DNA from: Paracoccaceae bacterium
GTDB taxonomy: Bacteria > Pseudomonadota > Alphaproteobacteria > Rhodobacterales > Rhodobacteraceae
DNA length: 64,000 nt
Reading direction: 5' to 3'
Assembly: GCA_006226775.1 (NCBI GenBank)
Contig: SBGD01000074.1
Coordinates: forward strand, 62,001-126,000
The first letter of the stretch is position 1, and every line of letters starts with the position of its first letter. The notes under the pieces are model-generated. The model saw only the letters and a list, made by a program, of their open reading frames with translations, had not been told where the DNA came from and did not search any database. A program made the translations under genes and the position numbers. Positions 50,689 through 59,040 of this stretch are shown piece by piece.

Positions 50689-52878
50689 TCACCCCGCGTC
50701 GTAATAGCCTTTGCCATAGGCCGAATTGGCGCCGTATTTCCCGCCATAGCCGTAGCGCTTCATCCCCTTGGGGTCGATCTGTGCCATGACGAGGCCATGC
50801 ACCCGGATGCCGACGGATTCGAACTGGCGCAGGGCGTCGGTGACCTGGGTCTTGCTGGTGCGGTCCCAGGCGACCGAGAAGATGATGGCGTCGACGAACT
50901 GGCCGATCACCCGGGCGTCGGGGACGACCAGCACCGGCGGCGTGTCGATCACGATGTAATCATAGGTGTCGCGCAATTCCTGCAGGAAGTCGCGGAACCG
51001 GTCCGAGGAAAAGAGGTCGGCGGCATTGACGCTGGCCTTTTCGCCGCGCAGGACGTCGACCTCCATGCCCGGTGCGCGGACCACGAGCTCGGCCAGGGGC
51101 TGCTTGCCGGTCAGGGCGGAGACGATGCCGCCGGTGCTGTCTCCGAAGTCGAAATATTCCGCGAAGGTGCGGCGGCGGATGTCGCCTTCGACCAGCAGCA
51201 CCTTCTTGCCCAGACCCGAGAGATTATGCGCCAGGGCGATCGACTGGGTGGTCTTGCCTTCGCCCGGGATGGCGGAGGTGGACATGATGATCTGCGGCGT
51301 CTGGTCGATGTCGGACAGCAGCACCGAGGTGCGCAGGTTGCGGATCGCCTCGGAGGCGGCGGAGGTGGGCTTGTCGTTGAGGTAGCTCACCAGCGAACTG
51401 CGCTTGCGGAAGGGCATCTTGGGGATCTGGCCGAAGACCGCCAGGCCGGTGGCGGCTTCCAGGTCTTCGGGGGTGCGGAAACCGGAATGCAGCATCTGCC
51501 GGACCAGTACGATGCCGGCGCCCAGCATGGCGCCGAGGATCATGCAGAGCGCAAGGATGCGCGACTTGCGCGGTTCGACATATTGACCGGGCGTGGCCTT
51601 GGACAGGACCCGGCTGTCGGCCTGCTGCAAGCCGCGCTGCACCGTGGTTTCCTTGAGCCGGGTCAGGAAGGTCTCGTAGAGCGTGCGGGTGGCCTCGGTC
51701 TCGCGCTCCAGCTGCTGGAGTTTGACCAGGTCGGCGGATTGCCGTTCGATCTGCTCTTCCAGCCGGGCGAAGGATCCTTCCAGCGCCGTGACCTGCTGCC
51801 TGGCCCGCTCGAGGGCGTTTTCCTCGCGGGTGATCAGCATGGCGAAACGTTCGTCGAACATCTCGCGAATGGCCGGATCGGTCCCGGCGCGCCCGCTCAG
51901 GCGGTCAAGGGTGGGGTCATTCACGGCGGCGGCCATGGCGGCAAGGTCGTCGCCTTGCTGCAGGGTCTTGAGGTTCTCGACCCGGGCGGTGAGCAGGGCG
52001 ACATTGGTGCGCGACTCGGCAAGCCGGTCGCGCACGTCCTTGGCCTGCTGGTTCAGCGCCTGCAGCGTCTCGGCGTTGACCAGGTCGGTCCCGGCGCGCA
52101 ATTCCTTGATCGCGTTCTCGCGCTCCTTCAGCTCGGCCTCCAGCTCGACAACCCGTTCCGAGAGCCAGGCGACGGCATTCTCGGTGGCCTGGAACTTGAT
52201 GTCGATCTGGTCCTGGATATAGAGCTGCGCGAGGGTATTGGCGATCAGCGCGGATTTTCGCGGGCTTTCGGTCGTGGCGCTGATGTTGAAGATATAGGTA
52301 TTGCGCTGGTTCGACGCGGAGACGGCACCTCTGACCGCGGAAATGGCGCGGGTCACTTCGGGCGAGTCGGCGTCGTCATCCTCAGCCTGCGGCGCTTCGG
52401 CAACCGGCGTCGGGGCGACGACAGCGCGGATGGCAGCCTTGATCGTGCCGAGGGAAAATGCCGGCTCCGGTCGCAGCGCGCCATTGAATTCGGGGTCTTG
52501 CGTGAGGTTCAGCTCTTCGACCAGCTTGGCCAGCAGACCGCTCGAGCGGATCACCTCGAGCTCGGTATTGATGGCGCTGGTTTCCGTCGACACCCCGGAC
52601 ATGACGCTTTCCAGGTCGACGACATTCTCGCTGCGGATCTGCAGGGCGAGCTGGGTGGAGGACTGGTACTTCGGCACCGCCACCCAGAAAGCATAATAGC
52701 CGCCGATCAGCATCAGCAGCGCGGCGCATCCGGCAATGATCCACTTGCCCCGCCAAAGGGTGCCCAACAATGCCAGCAGATCGATCTCGTCGCCGTCATC
52801 CTCCCGCGCGGGGGATCTCTGGGTCATCGGCGTGAACCGGTTTCCGGGGCGGAAACCACCTTGGCTCTTTTCTAACAT
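50689..52878 (-). CDS. Polysaccharide co-polymerase with tyrosine kinase domain (Wzc-like)
   Basis: A 729 aa fused Wzz/BY-kinase. The first membrane helix is at about residues 46-66, followed by a long periplasmic coiled-coil region (about 200-410) and a second helix near 430. The cytoplasmic kinase has Walker A SAIPGEGKTT near 542 and VLLVEGDIRR as Walker A', in which the usual first Asp is Glu. Walker B is YIVIDTPPVL near 633. The C-terminus has a tyrosine-rich tail YGYGGKYGANSAYGKGYY. It controls chain length and export with the Wza-like protein. The start could also be the internal ATG at 52827. Confidence 0.92.
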   Translation of the reverse strand: MLEKSQGGFRPGNRFTPMTQRSPAREDDGDEIDLLALLGTLWRGKWIIAGCAALLMLIGGYYAFWVAVPKYQSSTQLALQIRSENVVDLESVMSGVSTETSAINTELEVIRSSGLLAKLVEELNLTQDPEFNGALRPEPAFSLGTIKAAIRAVVAPTPVAEAPQAEDDDADSPEVTRAISAVRGAVSASNQRNTYIFNISATTESPRKSALIANTLAQLYIQDQIDIKFQATENAVAWLSERVVELEAELKERENAIKELRAGTDLVNAETLQALNQQAKDVRDRLAESRTNVALLTARVENLKTLQQGDDLAAMAAAVNDPTLDRLSGRAGTDPAIREMFDERFAMLITREENALERARQQVTALEGSFARLEEQIERQSADLVKLQQLERETEATRTLYETFLTRLKETTVQRGLQQADSRVLSKATPGQYVEPRKSRILALCMILGAMLGAGIVLVRQMLHSGFRTPEDLEAATGLAVFGQIPKMPFRKRSSLVSYLNDKPTSAASEAIRNLRTSVLLSDIDQTPQIIMSTSAIPGEGKTTQSIALAHNLSGLGKKVLLVEGDIRRRTFAEYFDFGDSTGGIVSALTGKQPLAELVVRAPGMEVDVLRGEKASVNAADLFSSDRFRDFLQELRDTYDYIVIDTPPVLVVPDARVIGQFVDAIIFSVAWDRTSKTQVTDALRQFESVGIRVHGLVMAQIDPKGMKRYGYGGKYGANSAYGKGYYDAG

Positions 52879-52952
52879 GCGCGCATTGTCTTCCGGTTAC
52901 TGGTTACTCCGGTCTTCCCACAATAGCCGACCGGCGGCAACGTACAATGGGC

Positions 52953-53618
52953 TCAGGTCCCGTGGCGGCAGAAGACAACGACGAGGGTCCGCCAGAACAG
53001 CCAGGCCTCGAGCCGGAACCCGGCGTTCTGGATGTAGTAGAGATCGGCGCGCACCTTGGCGGTGGTGGCGTCCAGCCCCGCGGCATAGCCCAACTGGGTC
53101 TGCGCCAAGCCGCTGATGCCCGGGCGCACGGCGTGGCGCTGGCGATAGCCGGGGATGACGCGCAGGTTGTGGCGGGCATGGTGGAAATAATCCGGGCGCG
53201 GGCCGATCAGGCTCATGTCGCCGCGCAGCACGTTGATCACCTGCGGTAGTTCGTCGAGCCGTGTCCGCCGCAGGAACCGCCCGAGCGAGGTGATGCGGTC
53301 GGTTTCCAGCGGATCATGGGCGCCGCGGCTGATCCTGGCGGCGGGCTGCATGGTGCGGAATTTCAGCGCCGCGAAGGCACGGCAGTTGCGGCCCATGCGC
53401 GGCTGGACATAGAGCAGGGGTCCGCGGTTGAAGAAGGGGTTGAGCACGAGAAGGCACAGCGCGGTCAGCCCGACAAAGGGCATCAGGGTCAGGCTGAACA
53501 GCACGTCGAAGGCGCGCTTCGCCCAGAGGAACACCGGACCTCGGGCGGGCACCTTGGCGGATGTGTTGAGAATATCGTGCTGAGAGGCGGCTGAAGCCGC
53601 AAAATTGGAATCGAACAC
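52953..53618 (-). CDS. Bacterial sugar transferase (priming enzyme), copy 2
   Basis: A 221 aa phosphoglycosyl transferase with an N-terminal membrane helix (about residues 37-60) and the blocks FAALKFRTMQP near 85, TSLGRFLRRTRLDELPQVINVLRG in that order near 110-132, and GDMSLIGPRPDYF near 132. The start codon is GTG, preceded by GGGGG. It sits 74 bp upstream of the Wzc-like gene on the same strand. With copy 1 at 43610, the locus encodes two priming enzymes of distinct sequence. Confidence 0.9.
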   Translation of the reverse strand: MFDSNFAASAASQHDILNTSAKVPARGPVFLWAKRAFDVLFSLTLMPFVGLTALCLLVLNPFFNRGPLLYVQPRMGRNCRAFAALKFRTMQPAARISRGAHDPLETDRITSLGRFLRRTRLDELPQVINVLRGDMSLIGPRPDYFHHARHNLRVIPGYRQRHAVRPGISGLAQTQLGYAAGLDATTAKVRADLYYIQNAGFRLEAWLFWRTLVVVFCRHGT

Positions 53619-54215
53619 TGTAACCCCCGTCGGTGAATCGACTTTTAACTATATCTTAACTACTATCATGACGCTTGGGCAGGGCAAGTGTTCGTAGTGG
53701 TTAATTTTTGAAACAGAGGGGCAGACTCTCAAGCCCTTGGCTGATACGACAGTGCAGAATACCCCGATGTTTTCAGATGCAATGAAAATTCCTGATAAAT
53801 GCGCATTTCACATTTCGCATTGGGTTTTTCGATTAATTGACGGTGGATTGACGGGTTTTGAACAGGTCTGTGACATGGTTCACAGGTCATGTGCGATTTG
53901 TCAGTTTTGCATCAGTTTTACATAAGTCCGATTCTGCGCGGCGCGTAGCGCAAACTGCCCACAGCCCTGCGACCGCCTTGAATTCCCCCGAGAAATCTCG
54001 CCCACCCTGATCGAACCATGGCAGGATCGCGCCCGAAACCCGCGCCCGATGCGCAACCCTGACCGGCCGGGCGCGTCACCAGTGATGGCGATCCGCACCC
54101 TGGCTTGGCACGCAGGGCGGCGTCACGCAGGGCCGTGGTTTACTTTTGAAACCTGCCGTCCCCGAATCGCAATGTTAGGGTTTGACTTGTTCAAATCGGA
54201 GCCAGATCTCAACGG
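53619..54215. other. Long AT-rich regulatory region upstream of the luxR-type gene
   Basis: A 597 bp stretch between the divergent sugar transferase and LuxR-type genes, clearly lower in G+C than the rest. Small open frames are present without recognisable motifs. It contains the inverted repeat CTGTGA-N6-TCACAG at 53868-53885, flanked on both sides by ACAGGTC. The length suggests a major control region for the polysaccharide genes. Confidence 0.55.
53868..53885. promoter_or_regulatory. Inverted repeat CTGTGA-N6-TCACAG
   Basis: Perfect 6 bp arms with a 6 bp spacer, 18 bp in all, overlapped by a directly repeated ACAGGTC (about 53862 and 53882). The symmetry fits a dimeric regulator, possibly the LuxR-type protein encoded 330 bp away or a CRP-like protein. 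The binder is not known. Confidence 0.4.
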
Positions 54216-55082
54216 ATGCCCCATGACCGTTCCACGTCTGCAAGATCGCTCCGGGTGCGGCTCGATGCGTTGTCGTCCATTGAAAGCTATGTCCCCGAGG
54301 CATTGCAGGAGTTTTTGCAGGATCTGAATCTTGCACCGGATCGCGATGCCGTCTGGGGCCTGCTCGAATCGCTTTGCGAGCGGTTGGGCCAGCGTTATGT
54401 CCTCTACCGTTTCGTCCTGGTACGGCCTCCGGGCGGCGGCATCCGGCATCGCCGGTCGAACCTGCCCGCCGACTGGACCCGCTGGGTCGAGAGCCTGCCG
54501 GAGGAGGCGACCCTCGATTACGGGCTCAACCATGCGATCCACAAGCTGACCGCCTTTGCCATCGGCATCGAGTTCGCCGACCAGTACCGGCGCGCCGGGT
54601 TCCTGTCGCCGCACTACGAGACCCTGATGACCCAGGCCGCGCGGATCGGCTGGCGGTCGGGGCTGCTGATCCCGCTGCGCACCTCGCGCAGGGAAGAGCG
54701 CGGCACCTTCATCATCGGCGGCGGCCAGAGCGAGGCGGAGTTTCGCGCCTTTGTCGCCGAACATGGCTGGACGGTCTCGGTCGCGGCGCTCCAGGCGCAT
54801 CTGAAGTACACCGCCCTGCTGCTGCAGGAGGAGGCCGAGAGCTATGAGCTGACGCCGCGCCAGCTCGAATTCCTGCATCTTTCGGCCAATGGCTATGAGG
54901 TCAAGGAAATCGCCTTTCACTGGGGCGTCTCGGTGCAATATGTCACCCGCGTGCGGCGCGATATCTGCGACCGCATGGGCACCAAGTCGAAGATGGCGGT
55001 GATGGCCAAGGCGGTGCGGCTGGACCTGCTGACCGAAGAGGATTTCGAGATCGCGCAGGCGATGTCGACCTCCTGGTCGTGA
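54216..55082 (+). CDS. LuxR family transcriptional regulator
   Basis: A 288 aa regulator. The N-terminal about 200 residues resemble an autoinducer-binding-type domain in size and position. The C-terminal LuxR helix-turn-helix (about 215-275) starts LTPRQLEFLHLSANGYEVKE, with VSVQYVTRVRRDICDRMG as the recognition region. No luxI-type synthase lies in the window, so it may be a solo regulator. Placement after a 597 bp control region and beside export genes suggests control of exopolysaccharide production (inference). Confidence 0.85.
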   Translation: MPHDRSTSARSLRVRLDALSSIESYVPEALQEFLQDLNLAPDRDAVWGLLESLCERLGQRYVLYRFVLVRPPGGGIRHRRSNLPADWTRWVESLPEEATLDYGLNHAIHKLTAFAIGIEFADQYRRAGFLSPHYETLMTQAARIGWRSGLLIPLRTSRREERGTFIIGGGQSEAEFRAFVAEHGWTVSVAALQAHLKYTALLLQEEAESYELTPRQLEFLHLSANGYEVKEIAFHWGVSVQYVTRVRRDICDRMGTKSKMAVMAKAVRLDLLTEEDFEIAQAMSTSWS

Positions 55083-55095
55083 CCGCCGCGCCGGT

Positions 55096-55704
55096 TCAGG
55101 CGTCGGGCTGGCGCAGGCGTCGCAAGGCCCGGGCGGCATGTTCGGCGGCGTCGATCAACGGCTGTTTCGGGGTTTCGAACCATTCGTCGGGATGCAACTC
55201 GCGCATCTTGCGCACCTCGGCGATGGCATCGGCCAGGTCGGGATAGGCGCCGGGTTTCTGCACATGCAGATAGAGCGCGACAAGCGCCACCGAGCGGCTG
55301 CGCCCGCCGCGGCAATGCACCAGCACATTGCCCCGCTCGCGGTTGGGATAGGAGGCGCGGTCGGGCATGGTCTGATCCAGCGCGCCTTCGAGGATGAAAT
55401 AGGCGCCGAGCAGCATGTCGATGGGGTTACCCGGCCCGTCGATCAGCCCGACCTTGTAGGTCTTCATCTGCCCGAAACCCGCCGCCGCCTTGCCGTCTTC
55501 GGGCGCATGGGTCAGCCGCTCGGCATAGTTGATGTCGAGGTTCTGGGCACAGTTCACCACCGTGGTGATCCCCAGGTCCTTGAGGCTGGCGATATCCCGC
55601 GCGCCCTCGGTGCCGCTGATGAACAGCGCCACTCGGTCCGGGCCCAGGTCGTCGGCAATGAAGCTGATGGCCGGGCGATCGATGACGGGTGCTTTCTTGG
55701 TCAT
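55096..55704 (-). CDS. Dual-specificity/tyrosine phosphatase family protein
   Basis: A 202 aa cysteine phosphatase. The catalytic loop HCRGGRSRS near residue 131 matches HCxxGxxRS, and an upstream Asp in GLIDGPGN near 88 may be the general acid. It is unlike the usual low-molecular-weight Wzb phosphatase of capsule loci, but it could dephosphorylate the tyrosine-rich tail of the Wzc-like kinase (inference). Its promoter region carries a LacI-type palindrome (55740-55755). It is convergent with the luxR-type gene, 13 bp apart. Confidence 0.85.
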   Translation of the reverse strand: MTKKAPVIDRPAISFIADDLGPDRVALFISGTEGARDIASLKDLGITTVVNCAQNLDINYAERLTHAPEDGKAAAGFGQMKTYKVGLIDGPGNPIDMLLGAYFILEGALDQTMPDRASYPNRERGNVLVHCRGGRSRSVALVALYLHVQKPGAYPDLADAIAEVRKMRELHPDEWFETPKQPLIDAAEHAARALRRLRQPDA

Positions 55705-55739
55705 GCCTACTCCAGTTCAAGACGCCCGTTTCACCGGGT

Positions 55740-55755
55740 TTGCACTGCTGTGCAC
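55740..55755. promoter_or_regulatory. LacI-type operator, copy 1 (phosphatase/lacI divergent region)
   Basis: TTGCAC-TGCT-GTGCAC lies between the phosphatase gene and the LacI-family gene. It matches the half-sites of the palindrome at 62188-62203. LacI-family proteins commonly bind such short symmetric sites near their own gene, so autoregulation is likely. Confidence 0.65.
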
Positions 55756-55937
55756 TATAGGGGGCAAGCCTGCCCGGAACCAGAGCCTGCGCGGCGGCGA
55801 AGCCCGGATGAGGCGGAAAAAACGCCCGGAAAACCGATTGTTGCCGGGGGTGCGGTGAATTTCCTGTTTGTCCCGCCGCGACGGGGCTGTAGCATGGCGG
55901 GGTGTTCAAGGTGACCCGGAAAACAGGGCTTCGGTAG

Positions 55938-56948
55938 GTGAGCCACAGGCAGGAAAGCTCTTTCGTCAGCGCCCAGCAGGTCGCGGACCTGGCCGGGGTG
56001 TCGCGCTCGGCCGTGTCGCGGACCTTTACCAAGGGCGCCTCGGTTTCCGAGGCAACGCGCGAGCGGGTGCTGAAGGCCGCCGAAACCCTCGGCTACCAGG
56101 TCAACCAGCTGGCGCGCGGCATGATGAACGACCGCAGCAATATCGTCTGCATCGTCACCGCCGACATCGACGCGCCCTATCACGGGCAATTCATCGAGGC
56201 GCTGACCCGGCATCTTCAGGCCGCGGGCAAGGTGGCGATGCTGGTCAATACCTCCGGCGGGTCGGGCATCGAAAGCGCCATGCGGCTGACGCTGCAATAC
56301 CGCGCCGAGGCCTCGATCGTGCTGTCGGGCCAGCCCGACCGGCGGATCATCGAGAACTGCATCCGCAATGGCCAGCGTGTCATCGTGGTCAACCGCGACG
56401 AGGTCGCCGATGGCACGCGCAACATCAATGTCTCGAACCGCGCCGCGGCGCGCGAGGCTTTCGCCATGCTGCACCGCGCCGGATGCACCCGCCTGGCGGT
56501 CATCATGTCGGACGTGGGCACGCCCAGCCTGCGGGCGCGCGAAACCGCCTTTGTCGAGGCGGCCCGCGGCAAGGGCCTCGCGGTCACCACCGTGCGCGCC
56601 GGGCCGACCTCCTACGAGACCGGGTGCCTGGCGGCACGGCAGCTGTTCGGGGGGCCGACCCCGCCGGATGGCGCCTTTTGCGTGACCGATCTGCTGGCCT
56701 TCGGCTTCATGGATGCGGCGCGGCGCGACTTCGGCCTGTCGATCCCCGCGGACCTTTGCGTCGTGGGCTTCGACGACATCATGCAGTCGAAATGGGCGGC
56801 CTATGACCTGACCACCTTTCGCCAGCCGATCGAGGAGATTGCCGCCTACATGGTCTCGCAGACCGACCGCGCGCCGGACCAAACCACCAGCACGCCGCGG
56901 CGCTTCCTGACCGAGCGGGTCTGGCGCAGCACCGTCCGCCCCGGTTAG
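55938..56948 (+). CDS. LacI family transcriptional regulator
   Basis: A 336 aa regulator with an N-terminal LacI helix-turn-helix (QQVADLAGVSRSAVSRTFTKG, about residues 11-31). The hinge follows, and then a periplasmic-binding-protein-like sensor (about 60-330). The start is GTG at 55938. The 3' end overlaps the convergent inositol-monophosphatase gene by 4 bp. Matching palindromes upstream of this gene and upstream of the ABC permease gene (62188) support control of the ABC-IMPase operon, with a sugar, inositol or related ligand (inference). Confidence 0.91.
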   Translation: MSHRQESSFVSAQQVADLAGVSRSAVSRTFTKGASVSEATRERVLKAAETLGYQVNQLARGMMNDRSNIVCIVTADIDAPYHGQFIEALTRHLQAAGKVAMLVNTSGGSGIESAMRLTLQYRAEASIVLSGQPDRRIIENCIRNGQRVIVVNRDEVADGTRNINVSNRAAAREAFAMLHRAGCTRLAVIMSDVGTPSLRARETAFVEAARGKGLAVTTVRAGPTSYETGCLAARQLFGGPTPPDGAFCVTDLLAFGFMDAARRDFGLSIPADLCVVGFDDIMQSKWAAYDLTTFRQPIEEIAAYMVSQTDRAPDQTTSTPRRFLTERVWRSTVRPG

Positions 56949-57799
56949 CCCTGCGCCTTGCCGCGACGCTGCCCGGCGATGGCGCGGGCCATGTCGATCA
57001 GCGCCGGGCACTCCACCCCTGCCCCGAGCGCGACATAGCCGGAATGCAGGTGATCGGGCGTGCCCGCGGGTAGCGCCTTGAGGTCCAACGGCACAAAGCG
57101 CCCGCCCGCCTGGCGCAGGATCAGGATGCCGGCGGTGATGTCCCAGGCGTTGATCGAGAAGTTCGCCGCCCCGTCGGCCCAGCCTGCCGCCACATGCGCC
57201 AGCCCAAGGGCCGCGCTGCCGATGCGGCGCACGGCGGAATAGGTCTCGACCATGCCGGCAAAGCGCTCGAGCGCAAGGTCGCGCCCGTCCTGCACCAGAT
57301 CGCGCGCGGACGGATAGCTGCAGAGCACGGTCGCCAGCCCCTCGTCGGCGGTGCCGCCCGCGCGCAGCGGCGCCTCGCCGTGATAGGCGCCGTCCAGGTC
57401 GGCGCTGAAGACATTGCCGCCCATCGGATCGACAATCGCCCCCGCGACGATCCGGTCGTCGCAGACCGCACCGATGGAAATGCACCAGCTGGGCAGCCCG
57501 CGGGCGAAATTCGCCGTGCCGTCGATCGGGTCGATGAACCACTGGATGCGCCCGCTGCCCTGGACGCCGCCCTCCTCGCCGACAAAGGACGAATCCGGCA
57601 CGGTGTCGGCCAGATGCGCGCAGATCCCCACCTCGGCGGCCTTGTCATGGGCGGTCACGATATCGCGGCGGTCGCGCTTGAACTCGATATCCATCTCCGC
57701 GCGGAAGGCCGCCTGCAACTGCGGCGCGACGCTCTGGGCGGCGGCAATGGCGGCAAGGCGCAGGGCCCGGGCCTGGGCCGGGTCGAAATCTTGGGTCAT
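56945..57799 (-). CDS. Inositol monophosphatase family protein
   Basis: A 284 aa Mg2+-dependent phosphatase. Metal-binding motifs are GEEGG near residue 73, DPIDGTANFARG near 90 and WDITAGILILRQAGG near 218. Members act on inositol phosphates, sugar phosphates or 3'-phosphoadenosine phosphate. As the last gene of the LacI-controlled ABC operon it may remove phosphate from an imported phospho-compound. Alternatively, clearing PAP from the sulfotransferase reaction would also be consistent with the neighbourhood. Neither is proven. Confidence 0.88.
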   Translation of the reverse strand: MTQDFDPAQARALRLAAIAAAQSVAPQLQAAFRAEMDIEFKRDRRDIVTAHDKAAEVGICAHLADTVPDSSFVGEEGGVQGSGRIQWFIDPIDGTANFARGLPSWCISIGAVCDDRIVAGAIVDPMGGNVFSADLDGAYHGEAPLRAGGTADEGLATVLCSYPSARDLVQDGRDLALERFAGMVETYSAVRRIGSAALGLAHVAAGWADGAANFSINAWDITAGILILRQAGGRFVPLDLKALPAGTPDHLHSGYVALGAGVECPALIDMARAIAGQRRGKAQG

Positions 57800-57864
57800 G
57801 GGGTGTGCTTTCCGAGAATAGGTGCGGGGCCGGGCGGAACTGCCCGGCCCCGTTTGGCCGGCGC

Positions 57865-59001
57865 TCAGCGCTTGTAGTGGATGCGCCAGAAGTCCTGCCA
57901 GTCCTGGCGCTTGTCGAAATCCTCGGCGCCGGTGGCGGCGATATGCGGGGTCAGCCGGTCGGCATAATCGACCACGCCCGAGATCTCGTCCGGATGCGCC
58001 GGGACCGCGGAATTGCCCGACATCTTGCCGTCCTCGGTCATCGGCAGGACGCCCGCTTCGGTCATCATGAAGTGCAAGAACAGCTTGGCCGCATTCGGGC
58101 TGTCGGTGCCCGCCGCGATCAGGCCGAAGCCGGGCTTGGCAAAGCCCATGTAGGGCGCCATGTCCTTGCAGATCGCCATGGCGAGCCCTTCCTCGCTGAC
58201 ATCGCGGTACTTGGCGCTGGCCACCAGGCCGAAGAACGGCTTGTCCTGGCCGCGGGTGCCGATGGCCTCGGCGGCGCCCGACGAGGAATCCGTCAGGAGC
58301 GGCGCATTGGCGGCCAGCCGTTCGACCCAGGTGGCGGTGGCGCTTTGCGCGCTGGTGTCGAGCGCCTCGCCGTAGTGCGCCTTGTAGGCCTCGGCCATCT
58401 TGTCGTCGAAATGGGTCTCCATCTGGTTGAACCAGTCGCTGAACGACGGCTTGTTCAGCGGATCCTCCAGCGTGATCCGGCGGTTCCATTCCGCCTCGGT
58501 CACCTGCCAGATATTGTCGACCGGGCAGTCGCCGCCGTCCTCGTTGTTGTAGGTCCAGAGCGAGGGGTCGCGCCAGACAACCAGCGGATCCTTGGAAAAT
58601 TCGTCAATGGTGTCGGCCAGGTCCGGCGGGGTCCAGCTGGTCACCATGCCCTCGGGCAGAAGCTGCGCCAGCGCCGCGCCCGCGTCGGACGAGATGATGA
58701 CATCGCCCACCACGTTGCCGGCCTGGGCCTCGCGCACCACCAGTTCGATCTGGGCCGCGCCCTTGGCCTTGGTGCCGGTCGCCGGGATGCCGTAGGTCTC
58801 GGTAAAGGCGGCGGCGGCCTTCTTGATCTTGCTGGTGCTGGAATAGATGGTGATGCCGTCCTCGGCCTGCGCCGCCTTGATCAGCGCGTCGAGGTCGAAA
58901 TCCTCGGCCAGCGCCGGCGAGCCGAGGCCGACCCCGGCGAGCATTACCGCCACCAGGCCCCGGCGCATCCGCCGGGATGTGTGTTCCGCTTTCAGTCTCA
59001 T
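57865..59001 (-). CDS. ABC transporter substrate-binding protein (family 1, iron/phosphate-ester type)
   Basis: A 378 aa periplasmic binding protein. The signal peptide ends near residue 33 (SPALAEDF). The mature start DLDALIKAAQAEDGITIYSS resembles binding proteins of Fe3+-type and phosphonate-type systems (FbpA and 2-aminoethylphosphonate relatives). The start follows a very strong GGAGGAGGAG site. It is located after permease and ATPase genes in one operon. The two clustered tyrosines typical of FbpA are not obvious, so an organic phosphate ligand is as likely as iron. Confidence 0.85.
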   Translation of the reverse strand: MRLKAEHTSRRMRRGLVAVMLAGVGLGSPALAEDFDLDALIKAAQAEDGITIYSSTSKIKKAAAAFTETYGIPATGTKAKGAAQIELVVREAQAGNVVGDVIISSDAGAALAQLLPEGMVTSWTPPDLADTIDEFSKDPLVVWRDPSLWTYNNEDGGDCPVDNIWQVTEAEWNRRITLEDPLNKPSFSDWFNQMETHFDDKMAEAYKAHYGEALDTSAQSATATWVERLAANAPLLTDSSSGAAEAIGTRGQDKPFFGLVASAKYRDVSEEGLAMAICKDMAPYMGFAKPGFGLIAAGTDSPNAAKLFLHFMMTEAGVLPMTEDGKMSGNSAVPAHPDEISGVVDYADRLTPHIAATGAEDFDKRQDWQDFWRIHYKR

Positions 59002-59040
59002 CGTCTCTCCTCCTCCATCATGAATCCTCTGCCGGGCAGA

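Noticed and set aside
53737-53925. 62-codon plus-strand frame in the AT-rich region before the luxR-type gene
   Set aside because: No upstream ribosome site, no hydrophobic or family pattern, and it covers the symmetric site; more likely regulatory DNA.
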